From Sphingomonas gellani (GTDB taxonomy: Bacteria > Pseudomonadota > Alphaproteobacteria > Sphingomonadales > Sphingomonadaceae), in contig NZ_FOCF01000005.1 of the NCBI RefSeq assembly GCF_900110035.1, positions 186,001-250,000 of the forward strand: a DNA stretch of 64,000 nt, read 5' to 3'. A program made the translations under genes and the position numbers. Under the pieces are notes generated by a model. That model saw nothing but the letters and a program-made list of their open reading frames with translations, did not search any database and was not told where the DNA came from. Positions 18,706 to 26,780 of the stretch are shown here, piece after piece. The first letter of the stretch is position 1. Every line of letters begins with the position of its first letter.

Positions 18706-20067
18706 ATGCCCGCCCACCCACAAGCTTATCGTCCGGCCACCGCCCTGCTCCAGCTGGGCGACGGCTTCTACGACCCAGTTGCGGCCGCGACGTTTCCGCA
18801 GGCCACCTTACGTTTCCGCAACGGCCGCGCGGCGGCGGAGGTGGGTCTGGACACCCTGGACGACAGGGAGTGGGTCGAGCATTTCGCCAGTTTTGCGCCG
18901 TTGCCGGAGACGCTGCCCCAGCCACTCGCCCTGCGATACCACGGCCATCAGTTCCGCCAGTACAACCCCGATCTGGGCGATGGTCGCGGCTTTTCCTTTG
19001 CGCAACTTCGCGACGCGAGCGGCCGGTTGCTGGAACTGGGCACCAAGGGTTCGGGACAGACCCCCTACAGCCGTTTCGGCGACGGTCGACTGACGCTGAA
19101 GGGCGGCGTGCGGGAGGTGCTGGCGACGGAGATGCTGGAGGCGTTGGGCGTGTCCACCTCGCGCACCCTGTCGCTGATCGAGACCGGAGAGGCGCTGGAG
19201 CGCGGCGACGAGCCATCCCCGACCCGGTCGGCGGTGCTGGTGCGGATGAGCCACGGGCATGTCCGCATCGGCACCTTCCAGAGGCTGGCCTATCATCAGG
19301 ATGAGGCGGGCATGCGCCGGCTGGTCGGCTACGTTCTCCGTGAGCTGTACGGCGAGCAGAGCGACGATCCGTTGCGCCTGCTGGAGCTGGTCGTGGACCG
19401 CACGGCCCGGCTGGCCGCGTCGTACTTGGCGGCCGGTTTCGTGCACGGGGTGCTCAATTCGGACAACATCAACGTCACGGGCGAAAGCTTCGACTATGGA
19501 CCATGGCGGTTCGCACCGACCTGGAACCCCGCCTTCACCGCCGCCTATTTCGACCATGCCGGTTTGTACGCGTTCGGCCGACAGCCGGAGGCGATCCATT
19601 GGGACGTGATGCAGCTTGCCGCGTCGCTGCGCCTGATCGCGGACAGTGATCCGCTGATCGCGCTGCTCGAGGCGTTTCCCGCACGGTTTCAGCAGGCTCT
19701 CGCCGACGCCCTGCTGTGGCGGCTGGGCCTGACTTCTCGCGACGCAGAGGAAGACCGCCGGCTTGTGCGCGCGGTGGAGCAGACGCTGCGGACGACCGAT
19801 GCCCGGCTCGATCGCTTCTTCTTCGACGCCTTTGGGGGCACCCTGCCGGACAGCTATGGCGACGCGTGGTCCGACGTGCGCGACGCGATGACAGGCTTCA
19901 CGCCGAGAAAGTCTCGGGAACGCGACTATTGGTCGGGAGAGCCCTGTTCGATGCTGATCGAAGAGGTCGAGTCGATCTGGGCCGCGATCGCGGAGCGCGA
20001 CGACTGGTCCCCCTTCCATGCCAAGGTCGCGGCGATCCGCGCCATGGGAGCGGCGCTGGCGGTTTGA
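18706..20067 (+). CDS. selO: SelO/YdiU pseudokinase-type protein adenylyltransferase
   Basis: 453 aa from the ATG at 18706 (MPAHPQ); an ATG 39 bp upstream adds residues unlike the family. SelO proteins are kinase-fold enzymes that transfer AMP to Ser/Thr/Tyr of target proteins (known for E. coli and human SelO). The glycine-rich region GTKGSGQTPYSRFGDGR (about 102-118), GGVREVL, and the catalytic/metal segment HGVLNSDNINVTG with FDYGPW are all present. Slightly shorter than E. coli YdiU, and the C-terminal Sec/Cys redox tail is absent. It is divergent from the hydrolase gene with a gap under 40 bp. Confidence 0.9.
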   Translation: MPAHPQAYRPATALLQLGDGFYDPVAAATFPQATLRFRNGRAAAEVGLDTLDDREWVEHFASFAPLPETLPQPLALRYHGHQFRQYNPDLGDGRGFSFAQLRDASGRLLELGTKGSGQTPYSRFGDGRLTLKGGVREVLATEMLEALGVSTSRTLSLIETGEALERGDEPSPTRSAVLVRMSHGHVRIGTFQRLAYHQDEAGMRRLVGYVLRELYGEQSDDPLRLLELVVDRTARLAASYLAAGFVHGVLNSDNINVTGESFDYGPWRFAPTWNPAFTAAYFDHAGLYAFGRQPEAIHWDVMQLAASLRLIADSDPLIALLEAFPARFQQALADALLWRLGLTSRDAEEDRRLVRAVEQTLRTTDARLDRFFFDAFGGTLPDSYGDAWSDVRDAMTGFTPRKSRERDYWSGEPCSMLIEEVESIWAAIAERDDWSPFHAKVAAIRAMGAALAV

Positions 20068-20149
20068 TCCGACCGCTGGTCACGGACGCGCGATTGGGGC
20101 AAGCGGCGACTGCAGGGTCGGGTCACCGACGGCAGGGAGCGGGAAGCAG

Positions 20150-21559
20150 GTGCCTGAACTGATTTCGGAAGAACCGGCAACCGGCGCCATCCTTTGGCGC
20201 GGCCGGGCGGGCGACGTGGACGCGGAGGTCGCCACCGCCCGCGCTGGCTGGGCCGGCTGGGCCGCGCGTCCGCTGGCGTTCCGGGTCGAGACGCTGCGCC
20301 GCTTCGCCAATGTCGTCCGGCAGCGGCACGAGGCGTTCGCTGATCTGATCGCGCGCGAAACGGGCAAGCCCCTGTGGGAAGCACGGTCGGAGGTCGACAG
20401 CGTCGTGGCGAAGGTCGACATCTCCGTCACCGCCTATGCCGACCGCACCGCGCAGCGTCGGCTCGACTCCCCGATGGGCAGCCGCATGGCGCTGCGTCAC
20501 AAGCCGCATGGCGTGCTGGCGGTTCTCGGGCCGTACAATTTCCCCGCACACCTGCCCAACGGCCACATCGTCCCCGCGCTGCTCGCCGGAAACGCGGTGG
20601 TCTTCAAGCCATCGGAAAAGACGCTGGCCACCGGCGCGTTCCTGGTGGAGTGTTTCCACGCGGCAGGGGTGCCGGAAGCGTGCGTGCGCCTGCTGATCGG
20701 CGGGCCGGCGGAGGGCAAGGCTCTGGCCAGCCATCGCGGCATCGATGGCCTGTTGTTCACCGGCTCCTCGCGCACCGGCTTGGCACTGAACCGCCTGTTC
20801 GCCGACCGGCCCGAAAAGATCCTGGCGCTGGAGATGGGCGGCAACAATCCGATCGTGGTGTGGGACACGCCGGACCTGCACACCGCCGCCGTGCTGGTGA
20901 TCCAGTCCGCATTCACCTCCGCCGGGCAGCGCTGCACCGCCGCGCGTCGGCTGATCGTGCAGGAACGGCTGGCCGATCCGCTGATCGAGGCGATGGATGC
21001 GGTGATGCGTCGCCTGATCGTCGGCGAGCCTCATGCCGACCCCGCGCCCTTCATGGGTCCGGTGATCGACAACGAAACCGCCGAACTGCTAACGGAAAGC
21101 TTCCTGGCGCTGATGATGGGTGGTGGACGGCCGATCCGCCATCTGGAGCGCCCGGTGGAGGGGCGTCCCTTCCTGTTGCCGGCGATGATCGACGTGACCG
21201 ACATGGCGGAGCGGCCCGATGTGGAGCTGTTCGGACCCATCCTGCAGATCACGCGCCGCGAGGATTTCGACGACGCGATCGAGGAGGCGAACGCGACGCG
21301 CTACGGCCTGTCCGCCTCGTTGGTCAGCCAGACGCCGGCGCTGTACGACCGCTTCTGGGCCAATGTCCGCGCGGGCATCGTCAATTGGAACCGGCCCACC
21401 AACGGCGCCTCGTCAAAGGCGCCCTTTGGCGGGGTCGGCTGGTCGGGAAACCACCGGCCCGGCGCCTATTACGCGGCCGACTATTGCGCCTTTCCGGTAG
21501 TGTCGAACGAGGCGGATGCGGCGCGCGCTTCCATCGGCATCGGCCTGCGCGAGGCATAG
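20150..21559 (+). CDS. astD: Succinylglutamate-semialdehyde dehydrogenase
   Basis: NAD-dependent aldehyde dehydrogenase, 469 aa, the fourth step of the arginine succinyltransferase (AST) pathway. I chose the GTG at 20150 because GGGAGCGGGAAG precedes it and the family begins with the sequence that follows (substrate-domain ISEEPATGAILW). Catalytic Glu228 (LALEMGGNNP) and Cys262 (TSAGQRCTAARR) are visible, as is FTGSSRTG. AstD-specific features include GPYNFPAHLPNGHIVPALLAGN. The other ast genes (astA, astB, astC, astE) are not in the window, so it could also serve another semialdehyde. It is 82 bp downstream of selO on the same strand. Confidence 0.85.
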   Translation: MPELISEEPATGAILWRGRAGDVDAEVATARAGWAGWAARPLAFRVETLRRFANVVRQRHEAFADLIARETGKPLWEARSEVDSVVAKVDISVTAYADRTAQRRLDSPMGSRMALRHKPHGVLAVLGPYNFPAHLPNGHIVPALLAGNAVVFKPSEKTLATGAFLVECFHAAGVPEACVRLLIGGPAEGKALASHRGIDGLLFTGSSRTGLALNRLFADRPEKILALEMGGNNPIVVWDTPDLHTAAVLVIQSAFTSAGQRCTAARRLIVQERLADPLIEAMDAVMRRLIVGEPHADPAPFMGPVIDNETAELLTESFLALMMGGGRPIRHLERPVEGRPFLLPAMIDVTDMAERPDVELFGPILQITRREDFDDAIEEANATRYGLSASLVSQTPALYDRFWANVRAGIVNWNRPTNGASSKAPFGGVGWSGNHRPGAYYAADYCAFPVVSNEADAARASIGIGLREA

Positions 21560-21637
21560 TCCGCGAAAAAGCCGCGCTAGGCCGCGCCCAAGCAACGGTC
21601 GATTGCGGCGGATGCGCGGGTGGCCCATTCGGCTCGC

Positions 21638-22429
21638 ATGGCAAGCCTGCTCGATCCCGCCCAGCGCGGCCGCGTCATCCTGGTCGGCGCCGGACCCGGC
21701 GACCCCGGACTTCTCACCGTGCGCGCGGTGGAAGCACTCAAACGCGCCGATGTCGTCGTGCATGACGGCTTGATCGACCCGCGCGTACTGGACCTCGCCC
21801 CTGCCAGCGCCCAGCGGATCTCCGTCGCCAAGCGACGCGCGCGCCACACCCTGCCGCAGGAGGCGATCAACGCGCTGATCGTCGCCCATGTGAAGACGGG
21901 CGCGATCGTGATCCGGCTGAAGGGCGGCGACCCGTTCATCTTCGGTCGCGGCGGGGAGGAGGTTGAGGCGGTGCGCGCGGCCGGCCTGCCGGTCGAGGTG
22001 ACCCCGGGCGTGTCGGCGGCGCTAGGCTGTGCGGCGGAGGCGATGTTGCCCCTGACCCACCGTGACCACAGCTCGGCGGTGTCGTTCGTCGCCGGCCAGT
22101 GCAAGGGATTGTCCGAACAGGATTGGTCGGGCCTGGCCGGCCAGGGCCGCACGCTGGTGATCTACATGGGTGTCGCGACCGCAACCGCCATCGCGGACAA
22201 GCTGATGGCGGATGGCGTCGCGCCCGACATGCCCGTCGCCGTACTGGAAAAGGGCACGTTGGAGGGACACCGCGCGCTCCGCACGTTGCTGGCCGATCTC
22301 GGGCCCATGGTGGAGCGGGACCGGGTGCAGAGCCCGGCGATCATCGTGGTCGGAGAGGTCGTGACCCTGTCCGATGCACAGGATCGCCTGGCCCGCTGGG
22401 CGCGCGTTGCGGAGGGCCTGTCGGCATGA
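21638..22429 (+). CDS. cobA: Uroporphyrinogen-III C-methyltransferase (SUMT)
   Basis: SAM-dependent methyltransferase making precorrin-2 from uroporphyrinogen III, the branch point to siroheme and cobalamin. 263 aa from the ATG at 21638; a GTG 18 bp upstream is possible, and neither has a strong ribosome site. Motifs: VGAGPGDPGLLTVRA (P-loop), VVHDGLIDPRVL, RLKGGDPFIFGRGGEE and VEVTPGVSAALG. It is the single-domain form, without the CysG dehydrogenase/ferrochelatase. Its stop overlaps the DUF2849 start by four bases, and cysI follows, so here it supplies siroheme for sulfite reductase. Confidence 0.92.
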   Translation: MASLLDPAQRGRVILVGAGPGDPGLLTVRAVEALKRADVVVHDGLIDPRVLDLAPASAQRISVAKRRARHTLPQEAINALIVAHVKTGAIVIRLKGGDPFIFGRGGEEVEAVRAAGLPVEVTPGVSAALGCAAEAMLPLTHRDHSSAVSFVAGQCKGLSEQDWSGLAGQGRTLVIYMGVATATAIADKLMADGVAPDMPVAVLEKGTLEGHRALRTLLADLGPMVERDRVQSPAIIVVGEVVTLSDAQDRLARWARVAEGLSA

Positions 22430-22722
22430 AGATCCTGACCGGCAACGACCTGGGCAGCGGCGACGTGATCTGGTGGACCGGCTCCACCTGGTCGCGCCAT
22501 GTCGAGGATGCCGCCGACGTCGCCACCGACGGTGAGGCGATCGCTCGCGCCGAAGAGGGCGTGCGCCGCGTGGTCGGTGCCTATGTCATCGACGCCGCGC
22601 CCACCGCCGAGGGCCCGCGCCCCGCGCATATCAAGGATCGGATTCGTGCACTCGGCCCGACCGTGCGCCCGGACCTGACCCTGAAACCCGCCGATCCGAA
22701 CGCCGGCAGCTGGGTCATATGA
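22426..22722 (+). CDS. DUF2849 family protein
   Basis: 98-aa soluble protein of the DUF2849 family, which in Alphaproteobacteria sits between the uroporphyrinogen methyltransferase and the siroheme reductase. The start ATG shares ATGA with the cobA stop. Features are WWTGSTWSRHVEDA near the N-terminus and PAHIKDRIRALGPTVRPDL near the C-terminus. No catalytic motif is recognisable. Position implies a role in sulfite reductase function or regulation, but this is not shown by sequence. Confidence 0.85.
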   Translation: MKILTGNDLGSGDVIWWTGSTWSRHVEDAADVATDGEAIARAEEGVRRVVGAYVIDAAPTAEGPRPAHIKDRIRALGPTVRPDLTLKPADPNAGSWVI

Positions 22723-22807
22723 CCATGGCATACCCTCCCCGCGTCCCGACCCTCACAGCGCGGCACCCCGATCCCCGGATCGCCCGCCGCGTCGGAATGA
22801 CGAGCTG

Positions 22808-24439
22808 ATGTACCGCTACGACGAATATGATCAGGCGATTGTCGACGCGCGTGTCGACGAGTTCCGCGACCAGGTGGCGCGCCGATTGTCGGGCCAGTTG
22901 ACGGAGGACCAGTTCAAGCCGCTGCGGCTGATGAACGGCCTCTACCTGCAGCTCCACGCCTATATGCTGCGCGTCGCGGTGCCCTATGGCACGCTGGACA
23001 GCCGCCAGATGCGGATGCTGGGCCATATCGCGCGGACATACGATCGCGGGTACGGCCACTTCACCACGCGTCAGAATATCCAGTTCAACTGGATCAAGCT
23101 GGACGACACGCCCGACATCCTGGCAGAGTTGGCGACCACCCAGATGCATGCCATCCAGACCAGCGGCAACTGCATCCGGAACATCAGTTCGGACCAATAT
23201 GCCGGCGCCGCAGCCGATGAGGTGGCTGATCCGCGCCCCTGGGCGGAGCTGATCCGGCAATGGTCCACCTTCCACCCCGAATTCAGCTACCTGCCCCGCA
23301 AGTTCAAGATCGCGGTGATCGCGGCCGATGAGGATCGTGCGGCGATGCGGCTGCACGACATCGGCATCCAGCTGGTCCGGCAGGACGGCGTGCTCGGTGC
23401 CCGAATCTTCGTTGGCGGCGGCATGGGCCGTACGCCGATGATCGCGTCGCTGATCCGCGACTTCGTCACGGCCGACGACCTGATGAGCTATCTGGAAGCC
23501 GCCCTGCGCGTCTACAATCGCTATGGCCGGCGCGACAACATCTACAAGGCGCGGATCAAGATCCTGCTGCACGAGATCGGTGCCGACGAATATCGGCGTC
23601 AGGTCGAGGAAGAGTTCTCGCTGGTCAAGCAGCTGGGCATCGACCCGCCGGCGGCGGAGCTGGCGCGGATCACCGCCTTCTTCGCGCCACCCGCGTTCGA
23701 CGCCGATGCGCCGGATACGGTCGACCGTAGCGACCCGGATTTTGCGGTGTGGCTGGATCAGAACGTCGCCGCGCACAAGCAGCCGGGCTATGCCATCGTC
23801 AACATTTCCCTCAAGCCGATCGGCGGCATTCCGGGCGACGCGTCCGCAGACCAGATCGACCTGATGGCCGACCTGGCGGAGCGCTACGGCTTTGACGAGT
23901 TGCGCGTTACCCATGCCCAGAACATCGTCCTGCCCCATGTCCGCAAGGCCGATCTGCATGCCATCTGGCAGGCGCTGAGCGGCGCCGGGCTGGCGGAGGC
24001 GAATCTCGACCTGATCAGCGACATCATCGCCTGTCCCGGGCTGGATTACTGCGCGCTGGCCAACGCCCGGTCGATTCCGGTCGCGCAGAAGATCCAGGCC
24101 CGCTTCGCCGATCGCGGCCGGCAGCGTGAACTGGGCGAGTTGAAGCTGAAGATTTCCGGCTGCATCAACGCCTGCGGCCACCACCATGCCGGCCATATCG
24201 GCATTCTGGGCGTGGATCGGAAAGGCACGGAGAATTACCAGCTGCTGCTCGGCGGGTCGGGCGCGGAGGATGTGTCGCTCGGCAAGATCACCGGTCCCGG
24301 TTTCGACGAGGACGGCGTGGTGGACGCCATCGAGCGCGTCACAGACCGCTACCTCGCCGAGCGCGTCGAGGGGGAGCGCTTTCTCGATACCTACCGCCGC
24401 GTCGGCTTCGCGCCGTTCAAGGAGGCGATCTATGGCTGA
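22808..24439 (+). CDS. cysI: Ferredoxin-type siroheme sulfite reductase hemoprotein
   Basis: 543-aa siroheme/[4Fe-4S] enzyme reducing sulfite to sulfide by six electrons. The cluster ligands are Cys409, Cys415 (IIACPGLDYC), Cys452 and Cys456 (SGCINACGHH), in the C-x5-C...C-x3-C arrangement of the family. The N-terminal half has the parachute pattern RTYDRGYGHFTTRQNIQFNW and siroheme/sulfite-binding Arg residues (NCIRNIS). Nitrite reductases share this fold; linkage to cysH and cobA points to sulfite. No cysJ flavoprotein is present, so electrons probably come from ferredoxin or a separate reductase. The end overlaps the DUF934 start by eight bases. Confidence 0.92.
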   Translation: MYRYDEYDQAIVDARVDEFRDQVARRLSGQLTEDQFKPLRLMNGLYLQLHAYMLRVAVPYGTLDSRQMRMLGHIARTYDRGYGHFTTRQNIQFNWIKLDDTPDILAELATTQMHAIQTSGNCIRNISSDQYAGAAADEVADPRPWAELIRQWSTFHPEFSYLPRKFKIAVIAADEDRAAMRLHDIGIQLVRQDGVLGARIFVGGGMGRTPMIASLIRDFVTADDLMSYLEAALRVYNRYGRRDNIYKARIKILLHEIGADEYRRQVEEEFSLVKQLGIDPPAAELARITAFFAPPAFDADAPDTVDRSDPDFAVWLDQNVAAHKQPGYAIVNISLKPIGGIPGDASADQIDLMADLAERYGFDELRVTHAQNIVLPHVRKADLHAIWQALSGAGLAEANLDLISDIIACPGLDYCALANARSIPVAQKIQARFADRGRQRELGELKLKISGCINACGHHHAGHIGILGVDRKGTENYQLLLGGSGAEDVSLGKITGPGFDEDGVVDAIERVTDRYLAERVEGERFLDTYRRVGFAPFKEAIYG

Positions 24440-24890
24440 TCCGGATATGACGAGCGTCGCGGCAGAGCCGCAACTACGTTTCCGCGACGATGAGCCGCAT
24501 GACGAGCCGGCGGTCACGCTGGACGCCTTTCTGGCCGGCCAGTCCAATGCCACCGCCGTCAGGCTGGAGGCGGGCGACGACGCGCGCGCGCTGATCGACC
24601 ATCTCGATCGCATCGCGCTGGTGGAGGTGAGCTTCCCGACGTTTCGCGACGGACGCGGCTATTCGGCGGCGAGCATCCTGCGTGAGGCTGGCTATCACGG
24701 GGAACTGCGCGCCGCCGGAGATGTGCTGGTCGACCAGTTGCCGCTGATGCGCCGGTGTGGCTTCGACAGCTTCGTACCGGAGGCGGAGATCGACGCCGCC
24801 ACGCTGCGCCGCAGCCTCGATCGCTACGATCTCCGCTACCAGACCGCGGCCGATGCGGCGGTGCCCGTGTGGAAGCGTCGCCATGGCTGA
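24432..24890 (+). CDS. DUF934 family protein (sulfite reductase-associated)
   Basis: 152-aa cytosolic acidic protein. Residues about 30-150 match DUF934 proteins with RDGRGYSAASILREAGYHGELRA, then DQLPLMRRCGFDSFVP and a final RYQTAAD. This family is nearly always encoded between the siroheme reductase and cysH. The start overlaps cysI by eight bases and its end overlaps cysH by eight bases, so the three proteins are probably made in fixed ratio. Biochemical role unknown; an assembly or electron-transfer role is an inference from context. Confidence 0.88.
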   Translation: MADPDMTSVAAEPQLRFRDDEPHDEPAVTLDAFLAGQSNATAVRLEAGDDARALIDHLDRIALVEVSFPTFRDGRGYSAASILREAGYHGELRAAGDVLVDQLPLMRRCGFDSFVPEAEIDAATLRRSLDRYDLRYQTAADAAVPVWKRRHG

Positions 24891-25638
24891 GGCCGCACGC
24901 GCCGTCGACCGCATCGACACCGCCCCCGCGTTCGATCCGGCGGCGCTGGAGGCGCGCTTTGCCGGCGTGTCCGCGCCGGACATGCTCGCCGAGCTGCTGA
25001 CCGGCGATCTGGCCGGCCGAATTGCTGCCGTGTCGTCGTTCGGGACCGAGTCGGCGGTGCTGCTCCACATGGTGGCACTGGCGGACCCCGCGACCCCGGT
25101 TATCTTCACCGATACGGAGCGTATGTTCCCCGAGACGCTCGCCTATCGCGATACGCTGGTGAAGCGGCTCGGCCTGACCGACGTGCGCGTGTTCCGGCCC
25201 GATCCGGCCGTTCTCGCCGCACGCGATCCGGCGGGAGAGCGCCATGGCTACGACCCGGATGGCTGTTGCGACATCCGCAAGGTGCAGCCGCTCGCCCGTG
25301 CCCTGCGGCCATTTGCCGCCTGGATTTCCGGTCGAAAGGGGTTCCAGTCGGGCACCCGCCGCGCCCTGCCCCGCTTCGAGATGGAGGATGGCCGGCTGAA
25401 GCTGAACCCGCTCGCCGACTGGAGCCGTGGCGACATCGACACGTGGTTCGCCGCCCACGACCTGCCGCGCCATCCGCTGGAGGCGCTCGGCTATCCGTCG
25501 ATCGGCTGCGCGCCGTGCACCAGCCCCGTCGCCCCCGGTGAGGACCCGCGTGCTGGCCGGTGGCGTGGGTTCGGCAAGATCGAGTGCGGCATCCATCAGC
25601 CGGTTGCGCCGAAAAGCTTACAAACATCAAACGGTTGA
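24883..25638 (+). CDS. cysH: Adenylyl-sulfate (APS) reductase, CysH family
   Basis: 251-aa thioredoxin-dependent reductase yielding sulfite from adenylated sulfate. The PP-loop region reads AVSSFGTESAVLLHM (about 49-63). The Cys pairs CCDIRKV (Cys128/129) and GCAPC (Cys209/212) bind a [4Fe-4S] cluster and mark the APS-using type rather than the PAPS-using E. coli enzyme, which lacks them. The catalytic Cys is in KIECGIH (Cys235). Starts inside the DUF934 gene. It is last in the cobA-DUF2849-cysI-DUF934-cysH operon and delivers sulfite to CysI. Confidence 0.93.
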   Translation: MAEAARAVDRIDTAPAFDPAALEARFAGVSAPDMLAELLTGDLAGRIAAVSSFGTESAVLLHMVALADPATPVIFTDTERMFPETLAYRDTLVKRLGLTDVRVFRPDPAVLAARDPAGERHGYDPDGCCDIRKVQPLARALRPFAAWISGRKGFQSGTRRALPRFEMEDGRLKLNPLADWSRGDIDTWFAAHDLPRHPLEALGYPSIGCAPCTSPVAPGEDPRAGRWRGFGKIECGIHQPVAPKSLQTSNG

Positions 25639-25660
25639 ACCGCCCCCGGTCTCGCTCGTT
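25636..25660 (+). promoter_or_regulatory. EcfG-like promoter (TGAAC-N16-CGTT) before the Tat-signal SDR
   Basis: TGAAC at 25636-25640, a 16-base spacer and CGTT at 25657-25660, 27 bp before the ATG of the SDR gene. One mismatch to the known EcfG consensus GGAAC-N16/17-CGTT. It straddles the cysH stop codon, so the SDR may be expressed under stress separately from the cys operon. Confidence 0.35.
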
Positions 25661-25687
25661 GCCACCGCAATCGAGGGAGACTGGAAC

Positions 25688-26689
25688 ATGACGGACGACA
25701 ATAACGGCGTGTCGCGACGCACGGTCATGAGCGGCGCGGCGGCGGGTCTGGCCGCGGCTGGGCTGACCGATGCGGCGACCGGTCAGGGCATGACCGGCAC
25801 GGCACCGGCGGCGCTGGTCGATCCGACCACCAAATATCCGCGGCCCCCGTTCAAAACGGCGATGCAGCCCTTTCCCGGTCTCGCATCCAAGATGACCCCG
25901 CGTCCGGACCATGGCGAAATCAGCTACAAGGGGTCCGGCCGCCTCAATGGGCGACGGGCGTTGGTCACGGGTGGTGATTCCGGCATGGGCCGCGCCGCCG
26001 CCATCGCCTTCGCGCGTGAGGGGGCGGATGTCGCAATCAGCTACCTGCCCGCAGAGGAATCCGACGCGCGCGAAGTGGCGGACCTGATCCGGCAGGCGGG
26101 CCGCAAGGTGGTGCTGTTGCCCGGCGACATTCGCGACGAGAAATGGTGCCGCACGCTGGTCGACCGCGCGGTCAAGGAACTGGGCGGCCTGGACATCCTG
26201 GTCAACAATGCCGGTCGCCAGCAGCAGCGCCAGTCGCTCGCCGAACTGACCAGCGACGACTTCGATGCGACCATGAAGACCAACATCTATGCGACGTTCT
26301 GGATCACGAAGGCCGCGTTGCCGCACATGCCCGCCGGTTCCGCCATCATCCAGACGACGTCCGAACAGGCGTACAACCCATCGGAGAACCTGGTCGATTA
26401 TGCGATGACCAAGGCGGCGATGATGAACTTCACCAAGTCGCTGGCGAAGCAGCTCGGCCCCAAGGGTATCCGCGTCAACGGCGTGGCACCGGGTCCGATC
26501 TGGACGCCACTACAGGTAGCGGGCGGCGCGACGGCGGAGAAGCTGCAACAATTCGGTGGCGACACCTCCCTTGGCCGGCCGGGCCAACCCGCCGAACTCG
26601 GGTCGATCTATGTCCAGCTTGCGGCATCCGACGCCAGCTTCGCCACCGGCCAGGTCTATGGCGCGGCGGGCGGCACGGGTCAGCCCTGA
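25688..26689 (+). CDS. SDR-family oxidoreductase with Tat-type signal (general stress protein 39-like)
   Basis: 333-aa short-chain dehydrogenase. I chose the ATG at 25688 (MTDDNNG), preceded by GAGGGAGA. The N-terminus has a twin-arginine motif (SRRTVMSG, Arg10-Arg11) and an Ala/Gly-rich hydrophobic stretch, suggesting Tat export or membrane tethering, rare for SDRs. The catalytic part has TGGDSGMGRAAA (cofactor loop, about 97-108), NNAG, a Ser in QTTSEQ and the Tyr-x3-Lys YAMTK. The segment GEISYKGSGRLNGRRALVTGG is typical of the YdaD/YhxC-GspA39 subgroup induced by stress. It follows cysH by 49 bp. Substrate unknown. Confidence 0.87.
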   Translation: MTDDNNGVSRRTVMSGAAAGLAAAGLTDAATGQGMTGTAPAALVDPTTKYPRPPFKTAMQPFPGLASKMTPRPDHGEISYKGSGRLNGRRALVTGGDSGMGRAAAIAFAREGADVAISYLPAEESDAREVADLIRQAGRKVVLLPGDIRDEKWCRTLVDRAVKELGGLDILVNNAGRQQQRQSLAELTSDDFDATMKTNIYATFWITKAALPHMPAGSAIIQTTSEQAYNPSENLVDYAMTKAAMMNFTKSLAKQLGPKGIRVNGVAPGPIWTPLQVAGGATAEKLQQFGGDTSLGRPGQPAELGSIYVQLAASDASFATGQVYGAAGGTGQP

Positions 26690-26697
26690 TGCGATCA

Positions 26698-26770
26698 GGC
26701 GGGATGCGTTCCCGCCCACCTTCCGCTAGAGGGTACGGCGAGGCAGGGGTTCCGCATCCCATGCCTCGCC
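26698..26770. terminator. Two hairpins between convergent SDR and dnaB genes
   Basis: Hairpin 1: GGCGGGA (26698-26704) with TCCCGCC (26710-26716), nine bases after the SDR stop codon. Hairpin 2: GGCGAGGCA (26737-26745) with TGCCTCGCC (26762-26770), extended inside by GGG/CCC, 10 bp from the dnaB stop. Neither has a U-run. Together they probably end or stabilise both converging transcripts. Confidence 0.5.
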
Positions 26771-26780
26771 CTGCTCCGCC

